A stretch of DNA of 39,403 nucleotides from Paracoccaceae bacterium (GTDB taxonomy: Bacteria; Pseudomonadota; Alphaproteobacteria; Rhizobiales; Stappiaceae), in the NCBI GenBank assembly GCA_002709505.1, contig PARB01000045.1:85502-124904 (forward strand), read 5' to 3'. The notes under the pieces were generated by a model. It made no database searches, had not been told where the DNA came from, and worked only from the letters and a program-made list of their open reading frames with translations. Position 1 is the first letter of the stretch, and each line of letters starts with the position of its first letter. The translations under genes were made by a program, and so were the position numbers. Below are positions 1 to 7,362 of this stretch, one piece after another.

Positions 1-1149
1 GCCGAGCCCGGTGACGGATCCAAGCGACACCATGGCGGCCGGCTCGGCAACCGCCACCGAGCCAAGCAGCGCCCGCAGGCCGACGTCGAGGGCAAGAAGG
101 ACCGCGCAGGCGAGCGGCATCGCGAAATAACCGGTCAACCCGCCGGAGGCGAAGGAGCAGGCCAGCAACGCCAGAAGCGGCGCCAGAAAGGCGGCGATCG
201 CCCTGGCGAAGCGTTCCCCGGCAATCTGACGCGCAGCCGCCCCGGCCTCCGACCCGGCCGATCCCGGATCGAGCGCCTCGAAGAATGTCCATTCCTGCGC
301 CACCTCGCCGCGGGCGGCGTGGTGCAGGATGTTGGTCAGGCTGACGGGAACGGACACATTCTCCACCTTCATGCGCGGTAGCACCGGCACATTCTCCAGA
401 TCCGGCGTGCTCAGCGCGCGCAGGTTCGCCCCGCGCCCGCTGCGCAGGACCCCGCCGGCGCGGTCTTCGGGCGCAACCCGCACGAAATCATAGGCGATCA
501 CCCGGCCAAGCCCCAGATTGTAGTTGCCCTGCTCGTCGGGCCCCTCGAGATTCCAGTTGCCGGCCTGCGTCACCCGCCAGTTGCCCTCCTCGCCGGGCTG
601 ATGCACGAACAGGCTCTCATGCGGCGGCGAGACCGACGTGTCGCTCAAGGCGGCGAATGTCTTTCCCCGGATCGTCTCGATCAGCGTGCCTTCGCTGGGC
701 TCGGTGATACGGCGAAACAGGAGATCGCTCTTCAGGGTGAAGATCACGGTGCGGGTCGCGTTTTTCGCCAGCGGATTGACGAAACCGGACACGGCAAGGC
801 TGGCGCCGAAAGCGCAGACCCCGAGCACAAGCGCGACCTTGAGCGGCAACACAGAGGAGACGCCGGCTGCGGAAAGCGCAACCATCTCGCGCTCCTCGCG
901 CGCCGCGACAAAGGCGAAATAGCCGCCGATGACGCAGGCAAGCGCCAGCGCGAAATCGAAGATCTCAGGAGAGGACAGCAGGAGGATGAACACGGCCGAC
1001 AGCACGTCGCCGCCGTTGCCGAGCACCTGTTCCAGGATGCCGGTCAGCTCTTCCGCCAGAAACACCACCTCGATCGTCACCAGAACGATCAGCACCTTTG
1101 CAAGCACCCGCAGAAACAGCGAGCGGGTGGCAAGCGACCAGACCCTCAT
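1..1149 (-). CDS. LptF/LptG-family lipid permease (3' end cut by window edge)
   Basis: The frame is open for 383 codons from an ATG at 1149 to the left edge, so the C-terminus is missing. An N-terminal hydrophobic segment (LFLRVLAKVLIVLVTIEVVF) is followed by two more, with the family-typical stretch AAREEREMVALSAAG at about residues 80-95 and NPLAKNATR after the third segment. A long soluble, beta-rich middle part follows, then hydrophobic segments return near the cut. This layout matches the YjgP/YjgQ permeases that partner LptB in moving LPS to the outer membrane. The gene is divergent from pgpA and lies at the end of a lipid-biosynthesis cluster. It may therefore be either the housekeeping LptF/LptG or a paralogue handling another lipid. 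The family call is solid; F versus G is not decided. Confidence 0.8.
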   Translation of the reverse strand, partial: MRVWSLATRSLFLRVLAKVLIVLVTIEVVFLAEELTGILEQVLGNGGDVLSAVFILLLSSPEIFDFALALACVIGGYFAFVAAREEREMVALSAAGVSSVLPLKVALVLGVCAFGASLAVSGFVNPLAKNATRTVIFTLKSDLLFRRITEPSEGTLIETIRGKTFAALSDTSVSPPHESLFVHQPGEEGNWRVTQAGNWNLEGPDEQGNYNLGLGRVIAYDFVRVAPEDRAGGVLRSGRGANLRALSTPDLENVPVLPRMKVENVSVPVSLTNILHHAARGEVAQEWTFFEALDPGSAGSEAGAAARQIAGERFARAIAAFLAPLLALLACSFASGGLTGYFAMPLACAVLLALDVGLRALLGSVAVAEPAAMVSLGSVTGLG

Positions 1150-1348
1150 CACGCACCACCACGGGACCGGCGCGCTGCACGGCCGGCGGCGGTATGGCGT
1201 TGATCGTCAGTGCGTCGCGGCATCGCTCCCAATTCCGTTTCGTGCTAGATCACCGGTCGAACCGGCATCCTCCTGGCAGGATCCGTCACGGACCCGCTCC
1301 GCGAGAAAACAGATCCTGATTCCCTCGCGCCATCATAGGCCGCAGCCC

Positions 1349-1801
1349 ATGCGACGTCTTGCCCATATCCTTGCCCTGTCCTTCGGTGCCGGTCTGTCGC
1401 CGGTCTGGCCGGGAACCGTTGGCGCGGCCGTCGGACTTCTGTTTGCCGCCGCGCTCCTGCCACTCGCACCGGCCCTTCAGGCCGGACTGCTGGCCGCCCT
1501 GCTCCTGGTCGGCATCTGGTCCTCCGCGATCGTTGCCGCCGATACCGGCGAGGACGATCCGCAGATCGTGGTGATCGACGAAAGCTTCGGCGCCGCCGCC
1601 GTCGTGCTCGCCCTTCCCGCCGAACCGCTCTGGTGGATTGCCGGTTTCATCGCCTTCCGCGCCTTCGACATTCTCAAGCCCTGGCCGGTCAACTGGGTGC
1701 AGGACAGCGTTCCGGGTGGGACCGGCATCATGCTCGACGATGCCGCCGCCTCCATCTTCGCTCTGGTCGTGCTGCTGCCGCTGGTCTATCTGCTTCGCTA
1801 G
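1349..1801 (+). CDS. pgpA: Phosphatidylglycerophosphatase A family protein
   Basis: The 150-residue membrane protein is slightly shorter than E. coli PgpA. It carries the family's motifs in order: a GTVGAAVG segment near the N-terminus, DDPQIVVIDE at about residues 69-78, and KPWPVNWVQD followed by GGTGIMLDD near the C-terminus. Family members remove the terminal phosphate from phosphatidylglycerol phosphate at the inner membrane. The ATG at 1349 is chosen because upstream in-frame sequence is low-complexity and overlaps the divergent permease. It converges on the cdsA-like gene with only 8 bases between them. Because a myo-inositol-phosphate synthase and CDP-DAG synthase are close, it could instead act on phosphatidylinositol phosphate or a sphingolipid equivalent. 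That alternative is inference. Confidence 0.88.
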   Translation: MRRLAHILALSFGAGLSPVWPGTVGAAVGLLFAAALLPLAPALQAGLLAALLLVGIWSSAIVAADTGEDDPQIVVIDESFGAAAVVLALPAEPLWWIAGFIAFRAFDILKPWPVNWVQDSVPGGTGIMLDDAAASIFALVVLLPLVYLLR

Positions 1802-1809
1802 GGCTCAAC

Positions 1810-2760
1810 TCACCCGGCAACCGCAGCCAGCAGAACAAGCGCCGGCCCGGCGATCAACCAGGCATCGGCGATATCGAGCGCCCCACCCTGGCGCGGCAGC
1901 ACCGCCGGGTAGTCCTTGACACCCGAGGCGCGCTTCAGCCGCGACCCGGCAAGGTCGCCGCCAACGGCGGCCACCGCGATGAGCGCGGCCGCAAGCAGGG
2001 AGGCGGCAAGGCTCCAGCCGAACACCAACGGCCCGACAAGCCCCGCCGTCAGCGCCAGCATTGCCCCGCCAACGGCCAGCCCCTCCACCGTCTTTTTCGG
2101 GCTCAGCACGGGAAAGGCCGGACGGCGCCCGAAGAGCTTGCCGCCGAGCAGCGCGTAGCTGTCATAGGTCTCGACCAGCAGGAAGGCGAGGAGCAGCAGT
2201 CCGGCGTTGGCCGCATCCCCCGCCGCCGCCATGAACAGAACCAGCGGCACGGCCGGAAACACCAGCAGTTCCAGCGTTACAGCAAGCGGCCGACCGGCAT
2301 GTGTCAGGAAAGACCGCCACAGGATGGCAAGGCCCGCCAGGACTACCCCTGCACCGGCAACATCGGGAAAGGAAACCCGGGCGGCAAGCATGCCGGCAAG
2401 CGCCAGGCCGCCACCTGCAGCCAAAGGAAGCAGCCACGTGTGTAAGATCATGCCCTGTCGCCCCCCGACCGGCCCCAGCCGCAGCAACGCAACCCGCGTT
2501 GCCTCATAGCCGACCCGGATCGCCAGCAGGACAAGCGCCAGATCGAGCAGGGCACCGCCGGCAACGAAGGGCAGAACCGCAACCGCGACGATCACCACCT
2601 CGGTTGCAAACACCGGCCAGATCGGCCGCGCCTTGGGCGAGGTCGCGGGCAGAACGCTTGCAAGAGCCAGCGCGAGACCGCCGAGCGCAAGCCCCGCAGC
2701 CACCGTTGCAGCAACGAGCATCATCGGTACGGGGATCAGGGACAGCAGCGGCAAAGACAT
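1810..2760 (-). CDS. cdsA: Phosphatidate cytidylyltransferase (CDP-diacylglycerol synthase)
   Basis: The 316-residue polytopic membrane protein carries the CdsA hallmarks: ETYDSYALLGGKLFG followed by LSPKKTVEGLAVGG in the middle, and the C-terminal signature VGGDLAGSRLKRASGVKDY followed by LPRQGGALDIADAW. The common form of the last motif is LPGHGGxLDRxDS, so G-H has become R-Q here, which is a notable variant. The family converts phosphatidate and CTP to CDP-diacylglycerol, the donor for anionic phospholipids including phosphatidylinositol phosphate. Its ATG abuts the stop of the upstream reductase (TGAATG), so the two are almost certainly co-transcribed and coupled. Given its neighbours it may be a pathway-specific paralogue and not the housekeeping enzyme. 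Confidence 0.85.
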   Translation of the reverse strand: MSLPLLSLIPVPMMLVAATVAAGLALGGLALALASVLPATSPKARPIWPVFATEVVIVAVAVLPFVAGGALLDLALVLLAIRVGYEATRVALLRLGPVGGRQGMILHTWLLPLAAGGGLALAGMLAARVSFPDVAGAGVVLAGLAILWRSFLTHAGRPLAVTLELLVFPAVPLVLFMAAAGDAANAGLLLLAFLLVETYDSYALLGGKLFGRRPAFPVLSPKKTVEGLAVGGAMLALTAGLVGPLVFGWSLAASLLAAALIAVAAVGGDLAGSRLKRASGVKDYPAVLPRQGGALDIADAWLIAGPALVLLAAVAG

Positions 2761-3588
2761 TCAGCGATCGTGCTTTCTCGCGATCCGCGCCTGATAGACG
2801 CGCAGCAGCGGCGACAGGAGACTGTGCCCATGGGCAAGCAGCCGCATCTGCGCGCCGGGTGTCACCAGAAAGCGGCGGCGGCGTGCGGCCGCGATGATCT
2901 GTGAGGCGATCTTCTCCGCCGGCCACAGGCCGCCGCCGGCGGTGATGGCCTTGGTCGCCGCCGGCTTGGTGCGGCATTCCTCCACCAATTGCGGCGTGTC
3001 GGTATCGGGCGGATAGGCAAGCGTCACATGAATGCCCCGGGGCGCAAGCTCCACCCTGAGCACCTCGGCCAGCCCGCGCATGGCGAATTTCGACGGCGCA
3101 TAGGCGCCATATCCGTAGATCCCGAAAAACGCCGCGCCGGAGGAGACGAAGACCATATGACCGCTTCCCGCTTCAGCCATCGCGGGAGCAACCGCATGCG
3201 CGACATGCAGGGCCCCGAGATAGTTGGTGCGCATCTGGTCGAGATGATCGTCGAGCGGCTGTTCCAGGAACCGGCCGGGACGGGCGATGCCGGCATTGAG
3301 CACGACCCAGGCCGGAGGCCCCATCTGCGCGATCACGGTTTGGACCGCACCGGAGGCCGCCGCCGCGTCGCCGACATCCGCCGGATAGCAGTTCACCGTC
3401 GCCTCAGGTACCGCGGCACCGACGAGGCGCCGGGTTTCCTCCAGTCGCTCGATGCCCCGGGCGAGCAACGCGAGGTCGAAGCCGTCGCGTGCAAGCCTGA
3501 GGGCAAGGGCGCGACCGATGCCGCTGCTGCCGCCGGTGATCAGCGCCACCGGCCGGCGCGATTGGTGCGACGCGCCGGCAGCGCTCAT
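2761..3588 (-). CDS. 3-ketodihydrosphingosine reductase-like short-chain dehydrogenase
   Basis: The 275-residue classical SDR has the cofactor motif TGGSSGIG at residues 18-25, NAG at 98-100, and the catalytic set N122, S150, Y163 and K167 (YAPSK). The stretch AYPPDTDTP at 191-199, followed by EECRTKP, is the distinctive post-catalytic signature of eukaryotic KDSR/FVT1/Tsc10 enzymes, which reduce 3-ketosphinganine to sphinganine with NADPH. The start at 3588 has GGAGG about nine bases upstream and lies four bases after the ino1 stop; a longer N-terminus would overlap ino1. A serine-palmitoyltransferase-like gene lies in the same cluster and would make the substrate. The SDR family is certain. 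The substrate is a strong inference from the signature and neighbourhood. Confidence 0.82.
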   Translation of the reverse strand: MSAAGASHQSRRPVALITGGSSGIGRALALRLARDGFDLALLARGIERLEETRRLVGAAVPEATVNCYPADVGDAAAASGAVQTVIAQMGPPAWVVLNAGIARPGRFLEQPLDDHLDQMRTNYLGALHVAHAVAPAMAEAGSGHMVFVSSGAAFFGIYGYGAYAPSKFAMRGLAEVLRVELAPRGIHVTLAYPPDTDTPQLVEECRTKPAATKAITAGGGLWPAEKIASQIIAAARRRRFLVTPGAQMRLLAHGHSLLSPLLRVYQARIARKHDR

Positions 3589-3592
3589 CGGC

Positions 3593-4705
3593 TCACGCCT
3601 CCGTTTCGCCCGCGAAGGCGAGCAGGCGGGCATAGCCTTCTGCATCCTCGAACTGAACCGGCGGATGCTTGAACAGGAAGGCGCTGGCGTCGTCCACCGG
3701 ACCGGACAGTCCCTTGTCGCGGGCGATTGCCGCGCAGCGAATGGCGATCAGCGCCATGGCCGCGGCATTCGGCGAATCCTCGACCTCAAGACGCATTTCC
3801 ACATGGGTGCGCACGCCGCCGAACAGCCGCCCTTCCAGCCGGACATAGGCGACCTTGCGGTCCTCCAGCCACGGCACGTAATCCGACGGGCCGATGCGGA
3901 TTTCGTTGTCCGACAGACGCGAATTCATCGCCGTCTGCACGGCCTCGGTCTTGGATTCCCGCTTCATGGTGAGGCGGTCCATATCCATCATGTTGAGGAA
4001 GTCGGTGTTGCCGCCAACGTTCAACTGATAGGTCTTGTCGATCTTGACGCCGCGCATGTCGGCAAGACGCGCCAGCGCGCGGTGGGTGATCGTGGCGCCG
4101 AACTGCGCCTTGAAATCGTCGCCGACGATGGGCACGCCGGCCTTGCGGAACCGCTCCGCCCAGACGGGATCGGAGGCGATGAATACCGGGATGCCGTTGA
4201 CAAAGGCACAGCCGGCCTCAAGCGCGCAGTCCGCATAGAACTCGGTCGCCTCGATGGAGCCGACCGGCAGGAAGTTGATCATCACCTCGGCGCGGGCCTC
4301 GCGCAATGCGGCGACCACGCCTGCCTTGTCGAGGGCCGGCTCCTGCGAGACCACGAAACTGCGGTCCGGGGCCTGGTTGCGCATGAAGGCGGACACGCCG
4401 TCGAGATCGGGACCGCGCATCACCGGCGCGGTCATCGTCCCAAGGTCCTTGTGGAAGACTTCCGTGCAATTGGGCAGCGCGAGCGCCGCCTCGCCGACGG
4501 TCCGGCCGACCTTGCGCGCATCGACGTCGAAGGCCGCGACAATCTCCACATCTTCCGGGCGATAGCCGCCGAGCGTGGGGAAAGCCACACCGATCGCCTC
4601 GTCACCCAGGGCGCGGCAATAGGCAATGCCCTGAACCAGGGAACTGGCGCAATTGCCTGCTCCAACGATCGCCGTACGGATCGGCCTGGCGGAAGAACCT
4701 GTCAT
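3593..4705 (-). CDS. ino1: myo-Inositol-1-phosphate synthase
   Basis: The 370-residue protein matches the prokaryotic (actinobacterial-type) inositol-1-phosphate synthases in length and sequence. It has an N-terminal NAD-binding motif GAGNCASSL, then INFLPVGSIEATEFYADCAL, FVNGIPVFIASDP, GDDFKAQFGATITHR and YQLNVGGNTDFLNM. These bind NAD and glucose-6-phosphate in the family. The reaction isomerises glucose-6-phosphate to 1L-myo-inositol-1-phosphate, the precursor for phosphatidylinositol phosphate or inositol phosphosphingolipids. It heads a tight unit with the ketosphinganine reductase-like gene and cdsA. The enzyme is uncommon in Alphaproteobacteria, so its place in a lipid cluster is informative. 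No head-group transferase is present in the window. Confidence 0.93.
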   Translation of the reverse strand: MTGSSARPIRTAIVGAGNCASSLVQGIAYCRALGDEAIGVAFPTLGGYRPEDVEIVAAFDVDARKVGRTVGEAALALPNCTEVFHKDLGTMTAPVMRGPDLDGVSAFMRNQAPDRSFVVSQEPALDKAGVVAALREARAEVMINFLPVGSIEATEFYADCALEAGCAFVNGIPVFIASDPVWAERFRKAGVPIVGDDFKAQFGATITHRALARLADMRGVKIDKTYQLNVGGNTDFLNMMDMDRLTMKRESKTEAVQTAMNSRLSDNEIRIGPSDYVPWLEDRKVAYVRLEGRLFGGVRTHVEMRLEVEDSPNAAAMALIAIRCAAIARDKGLSGPVDDASAFLFKHPPVQFEDAEGYARLLAFAGETEA

Positions 4706-4842
4706 GATCTGCTTCTTTTCCCCTGCGCGTCGTCCGATGCGGCGACGGTCGCCGGCACCGGCAGGTCTTGTGTTCTGGCGCGCCGTTCCCTTGCGCGACC
4801 AGCCGAAATGCTGTGAACCGAGCCCCCTCGGCCGGTGCAGCG

Positions 4843-5490
4843 TTACTCTATCTGGATGCGTTCGACCAGCGCCTTGCCCGTGGCGAGATCGCGGCCCATC
4901 ACCCGCACCTCGCGCACGCTCGGCATGAGCCCGTCCTCATTGACGTCGACATAGGCGTAGAGCGGCCGGAACGTCCGCTCGCCGGCGGTCGCGATGACTT
5001 CCGCACGGCCCGGCTCCACCAGTTTCAGCGTCGCCATCCGCTCCGGGTAGGACACCACGTAAAGCTTGAAGACATTCGGATCGCCGGTGGCCTGGGCGCG
5101 GACGCCGAAGGCGAAATTATCCTCCACCATCTTCAGCGCCTTGCGCTCTCCGGTGGTGTTGAACCGGCGCCAATAGGCAACCACCGGCTCGTCCGGATCA
5201 AGCGTCCCGTCATCGCGAAAATTCGCCACATAGACAATGGTGTTGGAGTTGGTCGAGCGCTGCAGGTAGAACAGCATGCCGGCCTCGTCGGGCACCGGAA
5301 AGTCGGGGCGCACGACCGGAACCTCCTCGACAAGCGTGACGCTGGACCCGGAGACGGCCTGTTCGGTTCCCGGACGAATGCGCGTGCCTTCCTGCGCCTG
5401 TGACAGCGATCCGACGGCGAGAACCCCGACCGCCAGCGCAAAGGCGCCAAGCCTTGCAACGGCGCGGCGACACGTGACGACCCGCGTCAT
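4843..5490 (-). CDS. Exported DUF4833-like protein
   Basis: The 215-residue protein begins with a twin-arginine-containing but ordinary-looking Sec signal (MTRVVTCRR, a hydrophobic core, then SQAQ), so it is probably periplasmic. The mature part contains FPVPDEAGMLFYLQRS, NSNTIVYVANF, DPDEPVVAYWRRFN and ERKALKMVEDNFAFGV, which I recognise as DUF4833-like. No biochemical function is known to me. GGAG ten bases before the ATG at 5490 favours this start over an in-frame ATG at 5529. It lies 65 bases downstream of the serine-palmitoyltransferase-like gene on the same strand and 137 bases before ino1. This suggests a role in handling or modifying the lipid outside the cytoplasm. The role is inference; the domain name is from memory of the family pattern. 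Confidence 0.7.
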   Translation of the reverse strand: MTRVVTCRRAVARLGAFALAVGVLAVGSLSQAQEGTRIRPGTEQAVSGSSVTLVEEVPVVRPDFPVPDEAGMLFYLQRSTNSNTIVYVANFRDDGTLDPDEPVVAYWRRFNTTGERKALKMVEDNFAFGVRAQATGDPNVFKLYVVSYPERMATLKLVEPGRAEVIATAGERTFRPLYAYVDVNEDGLMPSVREVRVMGRDLATGKALVERIQIE

Positions 5491-5555
5491 CGGCGTCGGT
5501 CTCCAGTCCTGTTCGCTCTCTGCCGGCATTGTCTGCTGCACCGCTGGACGGGCGA

Positions 5556-6794
5556 TCAGGCGCCCGCGATCGCCGGGCGCGGCTCCGCGTCGGCACCGTC
5601 GAAACTCGCCACGATCTCGGCGATGAGCCCGATGGTCTTTTCCATCTGGTCCCGGGTGTGTTCGGCGGAAATGAAGAAGCGAATGCGCGGAAGGTCCTTC
5701 GGCACGCCCACCTGGACGATCGGCGGCGCATAGATCCCGGCGTCGAGCAGCGTCTGCGAGACGATCATCGTCTGCTCGGGCGTGGCGAAGAGGATCGGCA
5801 CCACGCCGCAGCCGATGGCATCGCCTGTGTTCAACCCGCAATCGCGGGCGTGGTCGCGGAAGAACAGCGAATTCTCGTGCAGCCGGGCAACCCGTTGCGG
5901 ATTTGTCTTCAGGTGGGTCAGCGCGCCTTGCGCCGCGCCGAGGGTCGCAGGCGAAAGGCCGACACTGTAGACGAAGCCCGGCAGACAGAACCGAAGCCAG
6001 TCGATGACGCTCTTTTCCGCGCAGACGAAGCCACCGGAGGACACGAAGGATTTCGACAAGGTGCCGACGCCGAGTTCGATCCGGCGCGGATCGATCCCGA
6101 AATGCTCGCACAGGCCGCGACCGGTCTCGCCGAGCACGCCATAGGAATGGGCTTCGTCCACCAGGAGCCAGGCGTCGTGCTTCTCCTTCATCTCGACAAG
6201 GCGGGGAAGATCGGGGATGTCGCCGTCCATCGAGTAAAGACCCTCGACGACGACCAGCACGTTCCGGTACGCGCCGCGACACTCTTCGAGTTGGCGCTCG
6301 AGGTCGTCGAGATTGTTGTGATCGAAGGTCCGGTATTCGTAGCGCCCGTTCTTCGCGCCGACGAAAATCGAGTTGTGAGCCAGTTCGTCGATCAGCACCA
6401 GGTCGCGCGGCCCCATCAGGAAGTTGATGAGGGAGACATTGACCAGATAGCCGCTGACCAGCGTCATGACGTCGCCGACGCCTAGAAATTCCGCCAACTC
6501 CGTCTCGAAGGCGCGGTGGCCGCTGCGCTCGCCGCCGACAAGCCGCGACGCACCGACGCCGCTTCCCAGCCGGTGCAACTCGGCGCTCGACGTCTCGATG
6601 ACATCGGGATGCTGGCTCAGCCCGAGATAGTCGTAATGCGCGAAACTGATGAAGGGGATGCCGTTGCGTTCGCAGATTTCCCGTTGCCGGTCGACCGGCA
6701 GAAAATACGGATTGTGGCGCTCGATGATCGCCTTGCCGGCCAAGCGGAAACGGCGCTCGGCAACCACGGAAAAACTTGGCCGCTCAGGCTTCAT
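5556..6794 (-). CDS. Alpha-oxoamine synthase, serine palmitoyltransferase-like
   Basis: The 412-residue PLP enzyme of the KBL/BioF/HemA/SPT family shows GSGVGASRLVGG at 78-88, stacking histidine H140 (DELAH), VDEAHSYGVLGETGRG from 212 and the PLP lysine K248 in TLSKSF. Family members condense an amino acid with an acyl thioester, with decarboxylation; serine palmitoyltransferase makes 3-ketosphinganine. Biotin, heme or threonine neighbours are absent, while a KDSR-type reductase sits three genes downstream, so SPT is the best assignment. AONS, KBL or an alanine-using variant cannot be excluded by eye. The ATG at 6794 is preceded by a GGGGGT stretch. The promoter must lie in the 568-base gap to the right. 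Confidence 0.82.
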   Translation of the reverse strand: MKPERPSFSVVAERRFRLAGKAIIERHNPYFLPVDRQREICERNGIPFISFAHYDYLGLSQHPDVIETSSAELHRLGSGVGASRLVGGERSGHRAFETELAEFLGVGDVMTLVSGYLVNVSLINFLMGPRDLVLIDELAHNSIFVGAKNGRYEYRTFDHNNLDDLERQLEECRGAYRNVLVVVEGLYSMDGDIPDLPRLVEMKEKHDAWLLVDEAHSYGVLGETGRGLCEHFGIDPRRIELGVGTLSKSFVSSGGFVCAEKSVIDWLRFCLPGFVYSVGLSPATLGAAQGALTHLKTNPQRVARLHENSLFFRDHARDCGLNTGDAIGCGVVPILFATPEQTMIVSQTLLDAGIYAPPIVQVGVPKDLPRIRFFISAEHTRDQMEKTIGLIAEIVASFDGADAEPRPAIAGA

Positions 6795-6822
6795 TCTCGT
6801 TTACCCCCAACACCCGATCAAC

Positions 6823-6996
6823 TGTCGAAAACAAGTCGGGCCTTGTCAAATTTCTATCTCGCAAATCACCGCCGCGTGATGCGCAACCCTTCCGACCACA
6901 AAGTGGTCGGGACCTCGACGGGCAGGACCAGCGAGGAGCCGGCCGGTTCGCCAAAGCCCTGAACTATGGCTGACCCGCCAAGACTTGTTTTTGACA
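6823..6996. repeat. Inverted pair of GACTTGTTTTYGACA motifs
   Basis: GACTTGTTTTTGACA occurs on the plus strand at 6982-6996, and GACTTGTTTTCGACA on the minus strand at 6837-6823. They match at 14 of 15 bases, and weaker similarity continues for about ten bases beyond the GACA end. The minus-strand copy lies 28 bases upstream of the SPT-like start. The perfect hairpin at 6892-6910 sits close to the centre of the pair. This could be a pair of regulator-binding sites or promoter elements; no known consensus comes to mind. Confidence 0.5.
6892..6910. promoter_or_regulatory. Perfect 8-bp inverted repeat, AAA loop
   Basis: CCGACCAC and GTGGTCGG are separated by AAA. There is no T-run on either side, so it is a poor intrinsic terminator. 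It lies about 100 bases upstream of the SPT-like gene and could be an operator or an RNA hairpin in its leader. Confidence 0.45.
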
Positions 6997-7362
6997 TTTA
7001 TCAGGCGGATTTCGCTAAATAACCGAAAGCACCCGGCCTGTCGAGTAAGCCGGCCAAGGGTGGGCCGCCTGGCGCGGACCGGCCGATTGCCGGCTTGCCC
7101 GAGATACACGGCACGAATGCCGCCAGTCGGGGCGCGGGTCCGCATCACGCCTGAGCGGTTGGGGAGATCCGCGACGTCAGAAACTGCGCTCAAACTCCCG
7201 GCATATCAGAAATTATCACAAGGGTTTCCCTTGCCCGCGCCCGCACCCTCCGCGTGACGGCGCCCCGGCCCGCGCCTTCCAGGCGGGGATCGCAGGAGCA
7301 GGAGACACGACCGGGCGCGAGCCGCGCTTCCGCGAAAGACCCGCACCTGATCCCGCGGATCG

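Larger units (their letters stand above)
6795..7362. other. 568-base non-coding gap between phnW and the SPT-like gene
   Basis: No convincing gene is present; short open frames here lack family features and good ribosome sites. The part nearest the SPT-like gene is locally AT-richer than its surroundings. It contains two inverted copies of a 15-base motif and a perfect hairpin (listed separately), plus TTGACA hexamers on the minus strand (6844-6849) and plus strand (6991-6996). I could not find a convincing -10 partner for either. The part from about 7020 to 7360 is GC-rich and shows nothing I can name. It most likely holds the promoter of the SPT-like gene and separates the phosphonate genes from the lipid genes. 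Confidence 0.5.

Noticed and set aside
601..1203. Plus-strand open frames opposite the LptF/LptG-type gene
   Set aside because: They are antisense shadows with arginine-rich, low-complexity translations; the minus-strand frame has clear family motifs.
4843..6282. A longer, 479-residue version of the DUF4833-like gene
   Set aside because: The extension is out-of-frame sequence of the SPT-like gene, and the true start has a signal peptide and ribosome site.
6991..6996. TTGACA as the promoter of a hidden plus-strand protein gene
   Set aside because: No plus-strand frame downstream has a credible ribosome site or family similarity.
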